Below the pieces are notes generated by a model. That model was not told the origin of the DNA, did no database searches, and worked only from the letters and a program-made list of their open reading frames with translations. Positions 16,333 through 24,404 of a DNA stretch of 33,373 nt are shown here, one piece after another. This DNA is from UBA9732 sp963609725 (GTDB lineage: Bacteria; Spirochaetota; Spirochaetia; Sphaerochaetales; Sphaerochaetaceae). How positions within the stretch are numbered: position 1 is the first letter of the stretch; each line of letters starts with the position of its first letter. The stretch is from the NCBI GenBank assembly GCA_963609725.1, contig CAVDLI010000009.1, positions 1 through 33,373 on the forward strand, in the 5' to 3' direction. Both the position numbers and the translations under genes were made by a program.

Positions 16333-17304
16333 ATGCAAGAGACAACGTTATCAACAACAAATGAGAATATCACAAAAATTTGCTTAAAAAGAGAAACTCT
16401 AGATGAGCGTTTTGGATTTGCAGTGCAAGATGAAAATTCAAAAACTTTTTTCCACTTATGTAACGCTGTACTACAATGCGGAAAAAAAGCACGCGACAAC
16501 CAAAAACTAATTCACCGCTCATTCAAAGAAGACGGCTCAATACTCACAGAAACAGACCTAGCTGTCTCATCTGCTCTCATTCCTGAAATCTCTAACCTTT
16601 ACCCCAATTGCAACATAGTAACAGAGGAAATAGACCTTCACACTTTCTGTGACAACGCACAATTTACATTCATACTTGACCCAATTGACGGAACAGACTC
16701 TTACAGTCAGGGCTTTCCCTCTTGGTGCATTGCACTTGGAATTTTAGACTCTTTGCGCAACCCCTGCGGAGGCATAATTTACGCACCCCGGTTTGGCATT
16801 GGAGAAGACGATTTATTCTTTTGCAGCATGCCTTATTCTAGCACTCCGGATGGCAATGAAAACTTAACCTGCAATACAAATTTAACAAATAGCCCAACCC
16901 TTTCACAGACCGATGTTTTCTTGAATGGCAAACTTTGGAAACCCCTTTTACATTATGATGAGCCAAAACAAATAACAGCCGGTTCTGATATCCTAAATCA
17001 CGTAGATCTAGGAACTTTTTCAGGTAAACTACGCGTTTTTGGCAGTGGTATCCTTCACATGACAGGCCCTTTTGCATTCTCAAATATAGACGCATGTCTT
17101 ACAACAAAGTGCTATGCTTGGGATGTTGCAGCCCCTCATGCACTAGCATTAAAACTTGGATTTGAAGTCGTTTACTTAGACGGCTCTCCCATAGTTTATA
17201 ATGACAGCTTACTAAAAGAGCGCAAGCGTTTTACACAACCAATAATTGTTGGAAACCACAACTGCATAAAATACATGGAAAAAATGTTCACACAAAGGCC
17301 CTAA
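16333..17304 (+). CDS. Inositol monophosphatase family protein
   Basis: A metal-dependent sugar/nucleotide phosphatase of the inositol-monophosphatase/CysQ superfamily, 323 residues. The metal site is seen as TETD, TEEI, DPIDGTDSYSQG and the C-terminal WDVAAPHALAL. Substrate could be inositol phosphate, fructose-1,6-bisphosphate or 3'-phosphoadenosine 5'-phosphate; motifs alone do not decide. Two segments (residues about 180-215 and the last 40) are longer than in typical members. The ATG at 16333 has AAGG 7 bases before it; an in-frame GTG at 16315 is less likely. It is divergent from mfd and convergent with the Fic gene. Confidence 0.88.
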   Translation: MQETTLSTTNENITKICLKRETLDERFGFAVQDENSKTFFHLCNAVLQCGKKARDNQKLIHRSFKEDGSILTETDLAVSSALIPEISNLYPNCNIVTEEIDLHTFCDNAQFTFILDPIDGTDSYSQGFPSWCIALGILDSLRNPCGGIIYAPRFGIGEDDLFFCSMPYSSTPDGNENLTCNTNLTNSPTLSQTDVFLNGKLWKPLLHYDEPKQITAGSDILNHVDLGTFSGKLRVFGSGILHMTGPFAFSNIDACLTTKCYAWDVAAPHALALKLGFEVVYLDGSPIVYNDSLLKERKRFTQPIIVGNHNCIKYMEKMFTQRP

Positions 17305-17337
17305 AACTTAAAAAAAGATTTTGTTCTAATTTTAATC

Positions 17338-18483
17338 TTACTCAGTCCCTCTAGAAAGAATATCAAGATAAGCCTTATAAGCAAATATGCGATTTCTGCT
17401 GTTATTTGATGTTTGCACAAGAATACCAACATCTACAAGATGTTTGACAGCACTCTGTGTAGTGTTAAAAGCAATACCTAACTCCTTGGATGTTTTTCCT
17501 ATCTCAATGATTGGATTTGACTCCAAGTAGTTAAAAACAAGCATTGTGTTTTTTGCAGCACGCCCAAAATGTGAAATTATGTCAACGTTTTTGTCATGAA
17601 GATTAACAAGTTCATAAATTGTAGATATTGCATCTTCTGCCGTTTCTTTTACAGCCTCTAAAAAAAACATAACCCACTGTTCATAATTTCCTTTAACTCT
17701 CACTTCCGTCATACGATCATAGTACTCTGTACGATTTTTCTTCAAAAAATAAGAAATATATAAAGCGGGTGTTGTAAGAACCTTTTTTTCAATGAGAAAA
17801 AGTGTAATAAGTAAACGTCCAACACGACCGTTTCCATCAAGGAATGGATGGATAGTCTCAAACTGATAATGGATCAGTGCTGTACGTATTAGCACATCAA
17901 TGCTGTCATGAGAATTGATATATTTTTCTAAATCTGACAGTGCCGTCTCCATATCGTCAGGAGATGGCGGAATATATCTAGCATTTCTGAGAGTACTTCC
18001 CTGCCCTCCAATCCAATTTTGTGAATGCCTGAATTCCCCGGGAGTCTTCTCTTGTCCGCGGACATTCTTCATCAAAATGGCATGAGCTTCTTTTATCAAC
18101 CGGTTGCACAACGGAAGTGTTTGTAACCTCTCAACTGAAAATTCTATTGCACTAATATAATTCACAACATCTTGGACATTGTGGTTTGAAACAACATCCG
18201 TCATAGGATTGAGGATATCTTCCAAAGTTGCCTGTGTACCCTCTATTTGAGAACTCATCAATGCTTCTTTTCGTACATACATATATATGAATAAATCAAT
18301 ATCAGGGATATGACTTGAAATATTATTCAAAATAGCAATCTGAGAATGAGCTTTCGCAAGAAGATCAACAATCTCTTCAGTAAGTTCAATATGAGGAACA
18401 GGTGGCAGAGGGCTAGGCACAAATGACTTATAAGCCAAGTCTCCCGATAAATTCGTTTTATAATAACCTGAACGACTGTTCAC
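17338..18483 (-). CDS. Fic family protein (AMP-transferase type) with inhibitory helix and C-terminal winged helix
   Basis: Fic proteins usually transfer AMP from ATP to a target hydroxyl, and some reverse the reaction. The catalytic motif is complete, HPFLDGNGRVGR at 212-223. The N-terminal inhibitory motif (S/T)xxxE(G/N) is present as SSQIEG at 77-82, placing it in the class with an intramolecular N-terminal brake. The Fic_N region precedes it. The C-terminal ~90 residues resemble a winged helix (TSKELGIAFNTTQSAVKHLV), so it may bind DNA and control its own promoter. GTG start with AAGGGG 7 bases upstream. No antitoxin gene lies next to it, consistent with built-in inhibition. The target is unknown. 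Confidence 0.93.
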   Translation of the reverse strand: MNSRSGYYKTNLSGDLAYKSFVPSPLPPVPHIELTEEIVDLLAKAHSQIAILNNISSHIPDIDLFIYMYVRKEALMSSQIEGTQATLEDILNPMTDVVSNHNVQDVVNYISAIEFSVERLQTLPLCNRLIKEAHAILMKNVRGQEKTPGEFRHSQNWIGGQGSTLRNARYIPPSPDDMETALSDLEKYINSHDSIDVLIRTALIHYQFETIHPFLDGNGRVGRLLITLFLIEKKVLTTPALYISYFLKKNRTEYYDRMTEVRVKGNYEQWVMFFLEAVKETAEDAISTIYELVNLHDKNVDIISHFGRAAKNTMLVFNYLESNPIIEIGKTSKELGIAFNTTQSAVKHLVDVGILVQTSNNSRNRIFAYKAYLDILSRGTE

Positions 18484-18499
18484 TAGTTTTCCCCTTTTC

Positions 18500-18566
18500 T
18501 TTCAAACTTGAAACTACACACCATATTTTAAGGCTCTTATTTCAACTTGTCAATTCAACTTGAAAT
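18500..18566. promoter_or_regulatory. Palindromes upstream of the Fic gene, candidate operator
   Basis: TTTCAAACTTGAAA (18500-18513) is a near-perfect palindrome 17 bases before the GTG. A second site pairs ATTTCAA (18539-18545) with TTGAAAT (18560-18566) around two direct TCAACTTG words. All share TCAA(A)CTTG. Their placement fits autoregulation by the Fic protein's winged helix; this is inference. Confidence 0.5.
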
Positions 18567-18642
18567 AATACGTGGTTATTAGGTTAATGTTCCCACTAGA
18601 TAAAAGAAATGGTTAAATAATAGAAGGTTCTAGATATAAACT

Positions 18643-19593
18643 TTAGCGCTTATCTTTATCAATTCTTGAAAGAAATAGGAGTGCAAGTAGAGAGAAAATA
18701 AAGGCAAATACAATAAGAGATATCCATTGATCTTTTATATTTTCTATTGTCGTTGCATACTCTAGATTTTGGCTTTCTTGGCCCATTTTCATGCAAAAAT
18801 CGTCAACTTTATTTTGGCTTTCTATTGCGACCACAATGTTATTAATTGGAGTTGCTCCGTCATATTCAACATTTTGAAATTGTTTAAGCATTTTCCATAC
18901 CGATACCATTGGAAGCTCATTATAACCAACTACAGCACATATAGCACACATTCCAACTTTTGCAATTGTAAAATTGGAAATAAAAGTTGCCATTCCTTCT
19001 GGAAGTGAAAATACGGCGCCAGAGAACAAAAGCTCAAAAATAAGCACAAAAGGCATAATTGTCATTGCTGCTGTTGTTGTTTTTGAAATAGCAGAAATTA
19101 AAAGAGCTAACATATCAGCAGAAAATGTAATAAGAAACAACGTTACTAATAAATCCAATCCCAAAAGGGGTAGAACTGTTCCATAAAACGGCAAGTCAAT
19201 TCTAGTAAGATACAAAACGGCAGTTGTTACAATAGCTTGGCAAAAACAGAGGAATGCTTGGTAAATAGCGTGGGCTGAAATATAAGCCCTTAGCGCCATT
19301 CCACAACGGTGCTCACGTTTAATAATTTCTCGTTCCCTACAAATTACTTGAACAGAATTAAAGAAACCGTTCCAAATACAAATACAAGATAGAGCAAGAG
19401 AGCCCTTTAGAGTTCCTTCCATATTAATTCCAAAAGAACCTTTAATAACGTAAGAAACAAGACCCGCAATTAAAGCTGCCATTGCAACAACTTTCCAATC
19501 TCCAATGTTAATAAACATTCTGAAAAATTTTCCAACGTATATGGGAATTTGTCTAATCCAGCCTCTGTATTGCTTGAAATTCATTTTCTTCAT
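18643..19593 (-). CDS. ABC-2/ABCG-like transporter permease
   Basis: A 316-residue integral membrane protein with about six hydrophobic spans: near 33-52, 62-80, 104-128, 138-165, 172-195 and a last one near 290-310. A sizeable extracytoplasmic loop lies before the final span. This layout matches the membrane half of ABCG-type (ABC-2) exporters. Its ATG overlaps the stop of the ATPase gene by four bases (ATGA), so the two are translationally coupled partners. The substrate is not visible from the sequence. No accessory substrate-binding protein or periplasmic adaptor is next to it. Confidence 0.85.
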   Translation of the reverse strand: MKKMNFKQYRGWIRQIPIYVGKFFRMFINIGDWKVVAMAALIAGLVSYVIKGSFGINMEGTLKGSLALSCICIWNGFFNSVQVICREREIIKREHRCGMALRAYISAHAIYQAFLCFCQAIVTTAVLYLTRIDLPFYGTVLPLLGLDLLVTLFLITFSADMLALLISAISKTTTAAMTIMPFVLIFELLFSGAVFSLPEGMATFISNFTIAKVGMCAICAVVGYNELPMVSVWKMLKQFQNVEYDGATPINNIVVAIESQNKVDDFCMKMGQESQNLEYATTIENIKDQWISLIVFAFIFSLLALLFLSRIDKDKR

Positions 19594-20921
19594 TTCCCTG
19601 CCCTCTCTTTTTCAAAACGTTCCATAAGTTCATTAGCCAAGCCGTCTCCGCCTTCTTCTTTTCTGTTAATCATCTTAACTACATCTTCCATTTTTTCTTT
19701 GCCAAAAAACTGTTTTGCTTTATCAATTGGGCCATAAAACACCAAACGTCCTGTTCTTTTCTCATCTTTTGCAATGACAATAACTTCGTCAAAAAGATCA
19801 AGCACTCTATCTGGGGAATGTGTAATAACAATGACAATTTTTCCAGTTCTTGAAATATTGTGAAGTCTTTCCATGAGGTCATAAGCAAGAACTCCATCTA
19901 AGCCTGAATCAGGCTCGTCCAAGATGAACAAAGATGGACTTGTTACAAATTCCATAGAAATTGAAGTCCTCTTTTTTTGACCTCCAGATTGTTTTGCAAC
20001 TATGTTGTCTTCAATTGGTTGCAAACCAAAAATATCAAGAGTTTGTTCTATTTTCTCATTAGCAGTTTCTTTTTTTACGTCAGTAGGAAGTCTAAGCCTT
20101 GCATAATCAGTGACTGTTCTTTTTATAGTATCGTTATAACGAATAAGATCTTGTTGCGGAACAAAGCCAATATCATGTTGGATTTCATTGAATTGAGTGT
20201 AGACATTCTGCCCATTTAAGTATATTTCAGCTTTTGCTGGCTCATAACCTGTTATTGCATTCAAAAGTGTGGACTTGCCTGCTCCTGAGCCACCAAGAAG
20301 CAAAACCATTTTGCCAGGTTCTATATTGAAACGAATATCTTTAAGAATGCATTTCTTCTTTAGCCCAAAGGCTTTTGTTTCTATTCTTGATTTAATATCA
20401 ACACTAAGACCTTTTTCTTTAACTCTAATGTTTCCATCTAACGATGTATCGTCTAAATCTTCCTCTTCTACTGTTTTGTAAGGCTGATATTTTTTTGAAA
20501 ACCCAAAAACCATAGCTGCTATGCCAGCAAAGATAACCCAAAGTAAAGTCCAAGTTTTTTTTCTTCTTACTTGAAATACGCTTGAAAGATTATAGTAAGC
20601 TTTAATTCTAAAAAATAAGACGCAAATAGCAACAGGGAGTACAACAACACCTAATACATTCGTAAAATTCTCTGAAAATTGGAAAGTCTGAAGAAAATCT
20701 CCTATTCCTAAAAGAAGTTCCATAATGAACCAAGGAATTCCAATCTCATCTATATCTGCACATTCAGAAAGCTTGAAAACTCGTAAAACTGGAACTAAGG
20801 CCCATTTTTTATTTACTTTGCATTTCTTAAAAATATGCCACAGCCCAATTGTGAACAATATGAAATCTAAAAGTTCACTAATGCTGTAAATAGTGCTAAA
20901 TACATAGATGAATGTTTGCAT
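19590..20921 (-). CDS. ABCG-like ATP-binding protein with N-terminal membrane domain
   Basis: A 443-residue fusion. Residues 1-145 hold four hydrophobic spans (near 5-30, 61-80, 88-105, 123-141) and a KKCKVNKKWALVPVLRVFKL segment resembling DUF5684-type membrane domains. Residues 165-410 are a complete ATPase: Walker A GGSGAGKST (210-218), signature QSGGQKKR (311-318), Walker B LFILDEP with DSGLD, and the H-loop ITHSPD. The KKR after the signature and the DSGLD D-loop are typical of the ABCG/White group. The permease follows with a four-base overlap. AAGGGGAG precedes the ATG. The extra N-terminal membrane domain is unusual beside a separate permease. Confidence 0.88.
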   Translation of the reverse strand: MQTFIYVFSTIYSISELLDFILFTIGLWHIFKKCKVNKKWALVPVLRVFKLSECADIDEIGIPWFIMELLLGIGDFLQTFQFSENFTNVLGVVVLPVAICVLFFRIKAYYNLSSVFQVRRKKTWTLLWVIFAGIAAMVFGFSKKYQPYKTVEEEDLDDTSLDGNIRVKEKGLSVDIKSRIETKAFGLKKKCILKDIRFNIEPGKMVLLLGGSGAGKSTLLNAITGYEPAKAEIYLNGQNVYTQFNEIQHDIGFVPQQDLIRYNDTIKRTVTDYARLRLPTDVKKETANEKIEQTLDIFGLQPIEDNIVAKQSGGQKKRTSISMEFVTSPSLFILDEPDSGLDGVLAYDLMERLHNISRTGKIVIVITHSPDRVLDLFDEVIVIAKDEKRTGRLVFYGPIDKAKQFFGKEKMEDVVKMINRKEEGGDGLANELMERFEKERAGK

Positions 20922-20940
20922 ATATTGTTTCTCCCCTTTG

Positions 20941-20959
20941 AAGTTTTTGGCAAAAACTT
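20941..20959. repeat. Palindrome AAGTTTTTGGCAAAAACTT
   Basis: AAGTTTTTG and CAAAAACTT are perfect 9-bp arms around a single base. It lies between the transporter gene's stop and the ABC ATPase start and belongs to the dispersed GAGGTTTTTGCAAAAACCTC-like family. Here it may separate two transcripts of the same strand. Confidence 0.6.
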
Positions 20960-20965
20960 GTTGGT

Positions 20966-21670
20966 TTAAGAATTATATTCTGTGACGTCTTTGATAAGGC
21001 CTTTTCTTACCCAATACCTGGCAAGATAAATCATTGAAGTGTCTGCTAGAGCTACTATCCATTTAAGAAAATATGTTGAAATCATAATTTGTATGAGTAC
21101 ATTTGGTTCATATACCCCATAAAAAGCAATAAGTGTAAAAACAAGTGTATCAATTAACTGGCTTACAAAAGTGCTAAAATTGTTTCGTATCCACAAATGT
21201 TTTTCATGTGTGACTTTGCGCCAAAATGCATACGACCAAATATCGTGGTAGTTACTAAGTAAATATGCAACAAGAGAGCCTATTGCAATTCTTGGCATGA
21301 GAGAGAACACTACCTTAAGGCTTGGATCTGCGATATCGGTCTTAGATGGTGTGAATAAGATTGCAAGCTGCATTAAAGCTGTCATGGCTACGAGTGCAAA
21401 AAAGCCAAATCCAACAGCGTTTTTTGCGTCGTCTTTTGAGTAAAATTCGCTTAGCATATCAGTTGCAAGAAAGCTTGTAGAATAAACTATGTTGCCAAGT
21501 GTAGCTTCAAATCCAAACAAAATGACATTTTTTGTAACTTGAATGTTGGCCACTATACAACTTATGGGAATCCAAATTAGAAGTCCCATCCTTCCCCATT
21601 TATAAAAAGCAATCATGATGAACGCAAAATTGGCTGCCATCATGAGAAACCATAGTGCTGTGTTGTTCAT
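20966..21670 (-). CDS. yhhQ: Queuosine precursor transporter (YhhQ/VUT family)
   Basis: An inner-membrane carrier family (DUF165) linked to uptake of queuosine precursors such as preQ0 and preQ1. The 234-residue product has about six membrane spans and the family pattern TKNVILFGFEATLGNIVYS, FLATDMLSEFYSKDDAKNAV and FVSQLIDTLVFTLIAFYG. I start at the ATG at 21670, with AGGA 11 bases upstream. The longer open frame adds a charged 45-residue stretch that runs into the upstream gene and looks spurious. It sits between an unknown protein and the ABC pair, with no queuosine enzymes nearby. Confidence 0.88.
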   Translation of the reverse strand: MNNTALWFLMMAANFAFIMIAFYKWGRMGLLIWIPISCIVANIQVTKNVILFGFEATLGNIVYSTSFLATDMLSEFYSKDDAKNAVGFGFFALVAMTALMQLAILFTPSKTDIADPSLKVVFSLMPRIAIGSLVAYLLSNYHDIWSYAFWRKVTHEKHLWIRNNFSTFVSQLIDTLVFTLIAFYGVYEPNVLIQIMISTYFLKWIVALADTSMIYLARYWVRKGLIKDVTEYNS

Positions 21671-21728
21671 TTTTAATTTTTTCCTACTGTCTTTTGTGTA
21701 ATCTCTTGTTGCTTTTTGCTGTCTATTA

Positions 21729-22400
21729 CTATTTCTTGTTATTTTTGCCTTGGAGGTTTTGGAGAACTCTGTATGACTCAAAGCTGTCAGTTCTTTTGAT
21801 AACAAATGTTAGCTCTGACACAGTAGAAACAATCTCATATACATTTATGCTGTTCCAAGCAAGGCGCCTTGCAGCTTCATATACAATGCCTGGAGTTTGT
21901 ACAAAATTAGAGCCAAAAATCATTGTAACAGCAACAAGATCATCTTGTCTGTATGTTGTCTTAAATGGGCTTAAAGTTTTTTCAATCCAAGGAATTAACT
22001 TTTCAGATGCTGCAATTGTTACTTCACTTGAGCCAAGAATAATATTCAAAAAGTCATTACCCCCGTTACGACCAGCAAGGTCATATAAAGAGCCAAGTTT
22101 TTGTATGAGTTCAGGAGTTTTGCTGTAATTATAATCAATTATGTTTGTATGCATAACAATTGTATAATTTACGCCCTCACCTTTTTTTTGGCTTTCTGCT
22201 CTATTGAGTTCTGTTGCATACCGTCTTAATGCCATAATAACAGCTGTTTCTTTTACTTCCTTATTACAGGATTGGGATATTTCATCAATTATGCTTTCAG
22301 TAAAATTTGTATAGTTCAAAAATCCTTTTCTAAGAACATCCCTTAAAAACGGAGTTCTATCGACAATTTCTCTAACTTTTTTGCTAACAGATTCAGCCAT
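21729..22400 (-). CDS. Conserved protein of unknown function, possible ACT-like C-terminal domain
   Basis: I do not recognise a characterised function. The 223-residue product has a helical N-terminal ~65 residues (VREIVDRTPFLRDVLRKGFL and a KETAVIMALRRYATEL helix) that looks like a winged-helix or helical DNA-binding fold. The rest is alternating alpha/beta, ending in NVYEIVSTVSELTFVIKRTD, which resembles the last strand-helix of aspartokinase-type ACT ligand-binding domains. A small-molecule-responsive regulator would fit, but this is inference. The ATG at 22400 has AAGGAGGGG directly upstream, one of the best ribosome sites here; the open frame extends 13 codons further. It heads the yhhQ/ABC gene group. 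Confidence 0.75.
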   Translation of the reverse strand: MAESVSKKVREIVDRTPFLRDVLRKGFLNYTNFTESIIDEISQSCNKEVKETAVIMALRRYATELNRAESQKKGEGVNYTIVMHTNIIDYNYSKTPELIQKLGSLYDLAGRNGGNDFLNIILGSSEVTIAASEKLIPWIEKTLSPFKTTYRQDDLVAVTMIFGSNFVQTPGIVYEAARRLAWNSINVYEIVSTVSELTFVIKRTDSFESYRVLQNLQGKNNKK

Positions 22401-22666
22401 TTTGCCCCTCCTTGCCCTGTAATAGTTGCGAAAAATCACAATTAGTTATCTTATAAACATTTTTGAACTTTTTTACAACATTTTGTTGAAAATTTCTAGT
22501 TTATGAAGTAGCCATTCTCTATATTTTGTTTTTAATATAACGATTTGCAAAATAGTGTTATTTTTTCTCAAAATAAAAGAGTTACAAAGAAGCTAGACAC
22601 TAAATACATATTTATAGTATGCTCTTTTTCAAGAAATTCATACTGAATTCACAAGGAAGTAATAAC

Positions 22667-23125
22667 ATGAGATGCCCAGCTTGCGGAGAAATGGAAGACA
22701 AAGTTCTTGAAACAAGAACCACAAATAATGGAAGTGCAATGAGAAGACGCAGAGTGTGTCTAAAATGTGGCTACCGTTTCACAAGCTATGAGCGTGTTGA
22801 AGACAAACCAATAACAGTTATTAAAAAGAATGGTGATTTACAGCCTTTTGATATTTCAAAAATTGAACGAGGAATACGTATAAGCACAGACAAACGCAAT
22901 GTAAGCCAAGAAACAATTGATAATCTCATTCAAAATATTGAAGAAGCAATCAAACTCCAGGCTGGAAGCAAACACGAAATCACAAGCGCTGCAATTGGAG
23001 AAGAAACTTTGCGACAGCTTTATAAAGTTGATGCTGTTGCTTATATTAGATTTGCATCGGTTTACAGAGCTTTTAATAACGTAGAGCAATTTGTAAAAGA
23101 AATTGAAAGCCTTGCAAAATCATAA
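22667..23125 (+). CDS. nrdR: Transcriptional repressor NrdR
   Basis: NrdR represses ribonucleotide reductase genes when bound (d)ATP is plentiful. The zinc ribbon is intact (Cys3, Cys6, Cys31, Cys34: MRCPACG and CLKCGYRF), followed by the ATP-cone (VIKKNGDLQPFDISKIERGI) and the conserved YIRFASVYR. The 152-residue length is standard. The ATG at 22667 with AAGGA upstream gives the canonical MRCPACG start; the open frame reaches back 16 codons. No ribonucleotide reductase gene is in the window. Its last six bases overlap the 3' end of the convergent dGTPase-family gene. Confidence 0.97.
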   Translation: MRCPACGEMEDKVLETRTTNNGSAMRRRRVCLKCGYRFTSYERVEDKPITVIKKNGDLQPFDISKIERGIRISTDKRNVSQETIDNLIQNIEEAIKLQAGSKHEITSAAIGEETLRQLYKVDAVAYIRFASVYRAFNNVEQFVKEIESLAKS

Positions 23126-24268
23126 TGTCACAGCGTCAAACCATTTTCCTGTAAGAGAGCGTTCAATTGACTCGTTTAAGTGTTCAGGCCTTAAGATTTC
23201 ATTTCCGCAATCAAGACAAAAATTGTCGCTCATGCCGGCAATGTAATCAAACACAATTCTATCTAAATTACCGTCATGCTCCATGTAAGAGTCTTTCTTT
23301 TCTGTTATGTAATTGAAGAACCCGGCACTTAGCATATTGCCTTCTTGCATGTAAAGTTGCCCATCAAATCCGTTCTTTTGTAAAAGTCCTGTCAAATAAT
23401 CATAAATAAGTCTTAAAAGTCGTCTAAAGTACTTTTCATAACCGCCAAGCATTGGGGATTTGTATATGTACTCATAATTAAATTCTTTCATTTCATGCAT
23501 TGCATCAAAGACTGTGGGGCTAAATCCAATGACACCTTCTTTTTCTGAATTTGTGATAATGTCTTCAACTAGAGTGTTAATTATTTCTCCATTGGTAGAA
23601 CCAAGAATTGCAATACATTGTTTTGGTAAATTTTCTTTTTTGACAATACCAAGGCGCAATGCGTCTTCAAAATCACGCCCAAGATATGCAATTTGGTCAG
23701 AAAATCTTACAACACAGCCTTCCCATGTTGCAGGGAGAATACCTTTTTTAGTTTCTACAGCATCTAAGTCTTTTACAATGAAAGAAGGTTCAATTGTTCG
23801 TACAAAATGCTCGCCACAATGGCTTACAATACCATCACGTACTGCATAAGTTAAGTTTAGATGTGAGAGAAAATCTACAACTCTAAGGCTATTTACTTCA
23901 TGTTCAAAACCCTTGAACCCTTTTTCTTTCATCATATCAGAGAGAATAAATTCACCAATGTGACCAAATGGAGTGTGTCCTAAATCATGACCAACGCCAA
24001 TTGCCCATGCCATCTCGTCATTAAGTTTCATTGCTCTGCAAATAGCTGTAGCAATGGATGCAACATGTAGAACGTGCTCCATTCTTGTGCAAATATGGTC
24101 ATTGCTTGGAGCAAAAAACACCTGGGTTTTGTGTTTTAGTCTTCTAAAAGGAGAACTGTGAATGATAGCTGTTGTATCTCTGTAATACGGAGAACGCACG
24201 TCATCAGTACTTCTATTTTTCATTCTTTTTAGTAAAACTTCATCTGTTAATTGGTTTTTGAAAATCAT
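23120..24268 (-). CDS. dgt: dGTP triphosphohydrolase-family HD protein
   Basis: HD-domain enzymes of this family split deoxynucleoside triphosphates into deoxynucleoside and triphosphate. The 382-residue product has the HD signature with metal ligands (TRMEHVLHVA, His65; GVGHDLGHTPFGH, His94-Asp95) and an N-terminal SPFRRLKHKTQVF typical of the group. Preference for dGTP versus other dNTPs cannot be told from motifs. The C-terminus contains two Cys in CLDCGNEILRPEHL. It is convergent with nrdR, sharing six bases, so both genes of dNTP balance share a 3' junction. It is divergent from the aroK operon. GAGAG is near the ATG. Confidence 0.9.
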   Translation of the reverse strand: MIFKNQLTDEVLLKRMKNRSTDDVRSPYYRDTTAIIHSSPFRRLKHKTQVFFAPSNDHICTRMEHVLHVASIATAICRAMKLNDEMAWAIGVGHDLGHTPFGHIGEFILSDMMKEKGFKGFEHEVNSLRVVDFLSHLNLTYAVRDGIVSHCGEHFVRTIEPSFIVKDLDAVETKKGILPATWEGCVVRFSDQIAYLGRDFEDALRLGIVKKENLPKQCIAILGSTNGEIINTLVEDIITNSEKEGVIGFSPTVFDAMHEMKEFNYEYIYKSPMLGGYEKYFRRLLRLIYDYLTGLLQKNGFDGQLYMQEGNMLSAGFFNYITEKKDSYMEHDGNLDRIVFDYIAGMSDNFCLDCGNEILRPEHLNESIERSLTGKWFDAVTL

Positions 24269-24330
24269 GGTATTCTCTCATCCTCGTTACTATGCTATCA
24301 TAAAGAGAGTAAATAACAAAGCTAGGTGTT

Positions 24331-24345
24331 AGAGGCTTTTGCAAA
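24331..24345 (+). repeat. Single arm AGAGGCTTTTGCAAA of the dispersed palindrome
   Basis: One half-site matching the dispersed GAGGTTTTTGCAAAA family, in the divergent region between the dGTPase-family gene and the aroK operon. No matching second arm is nearby. Confidence 0.35.
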
Positions 24346-24404
24346 CTGGGCTTGCTTTATGAAGATTAGATTTGCAACAACCTCGTTATAGGATGTGAAG
24401 AAGA

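Noticed and set aside
17305..17337. AAGATT...AATCTT as a terminator between the inositol-phosphatase and Fic genes
   Set aside because: A 6-bp AT-only stem with a 13-base loop is too weak to call.
21671..21805. A 45-residue N-terminal extension of the YhhQ-like protein
   Set aside because: It runs into the upstream gene, is charged and lacks family similarity; the ATG at 21670 has its own AGGA and begins at the first membrane span.
22592..22620. ACTAAATACATATTTATAGT as an NrdR box before nrdR
   Set aside because: Only the outer ACTA/TAGT match; the spacing differs from the usual 16-bp box and a second box is absent.
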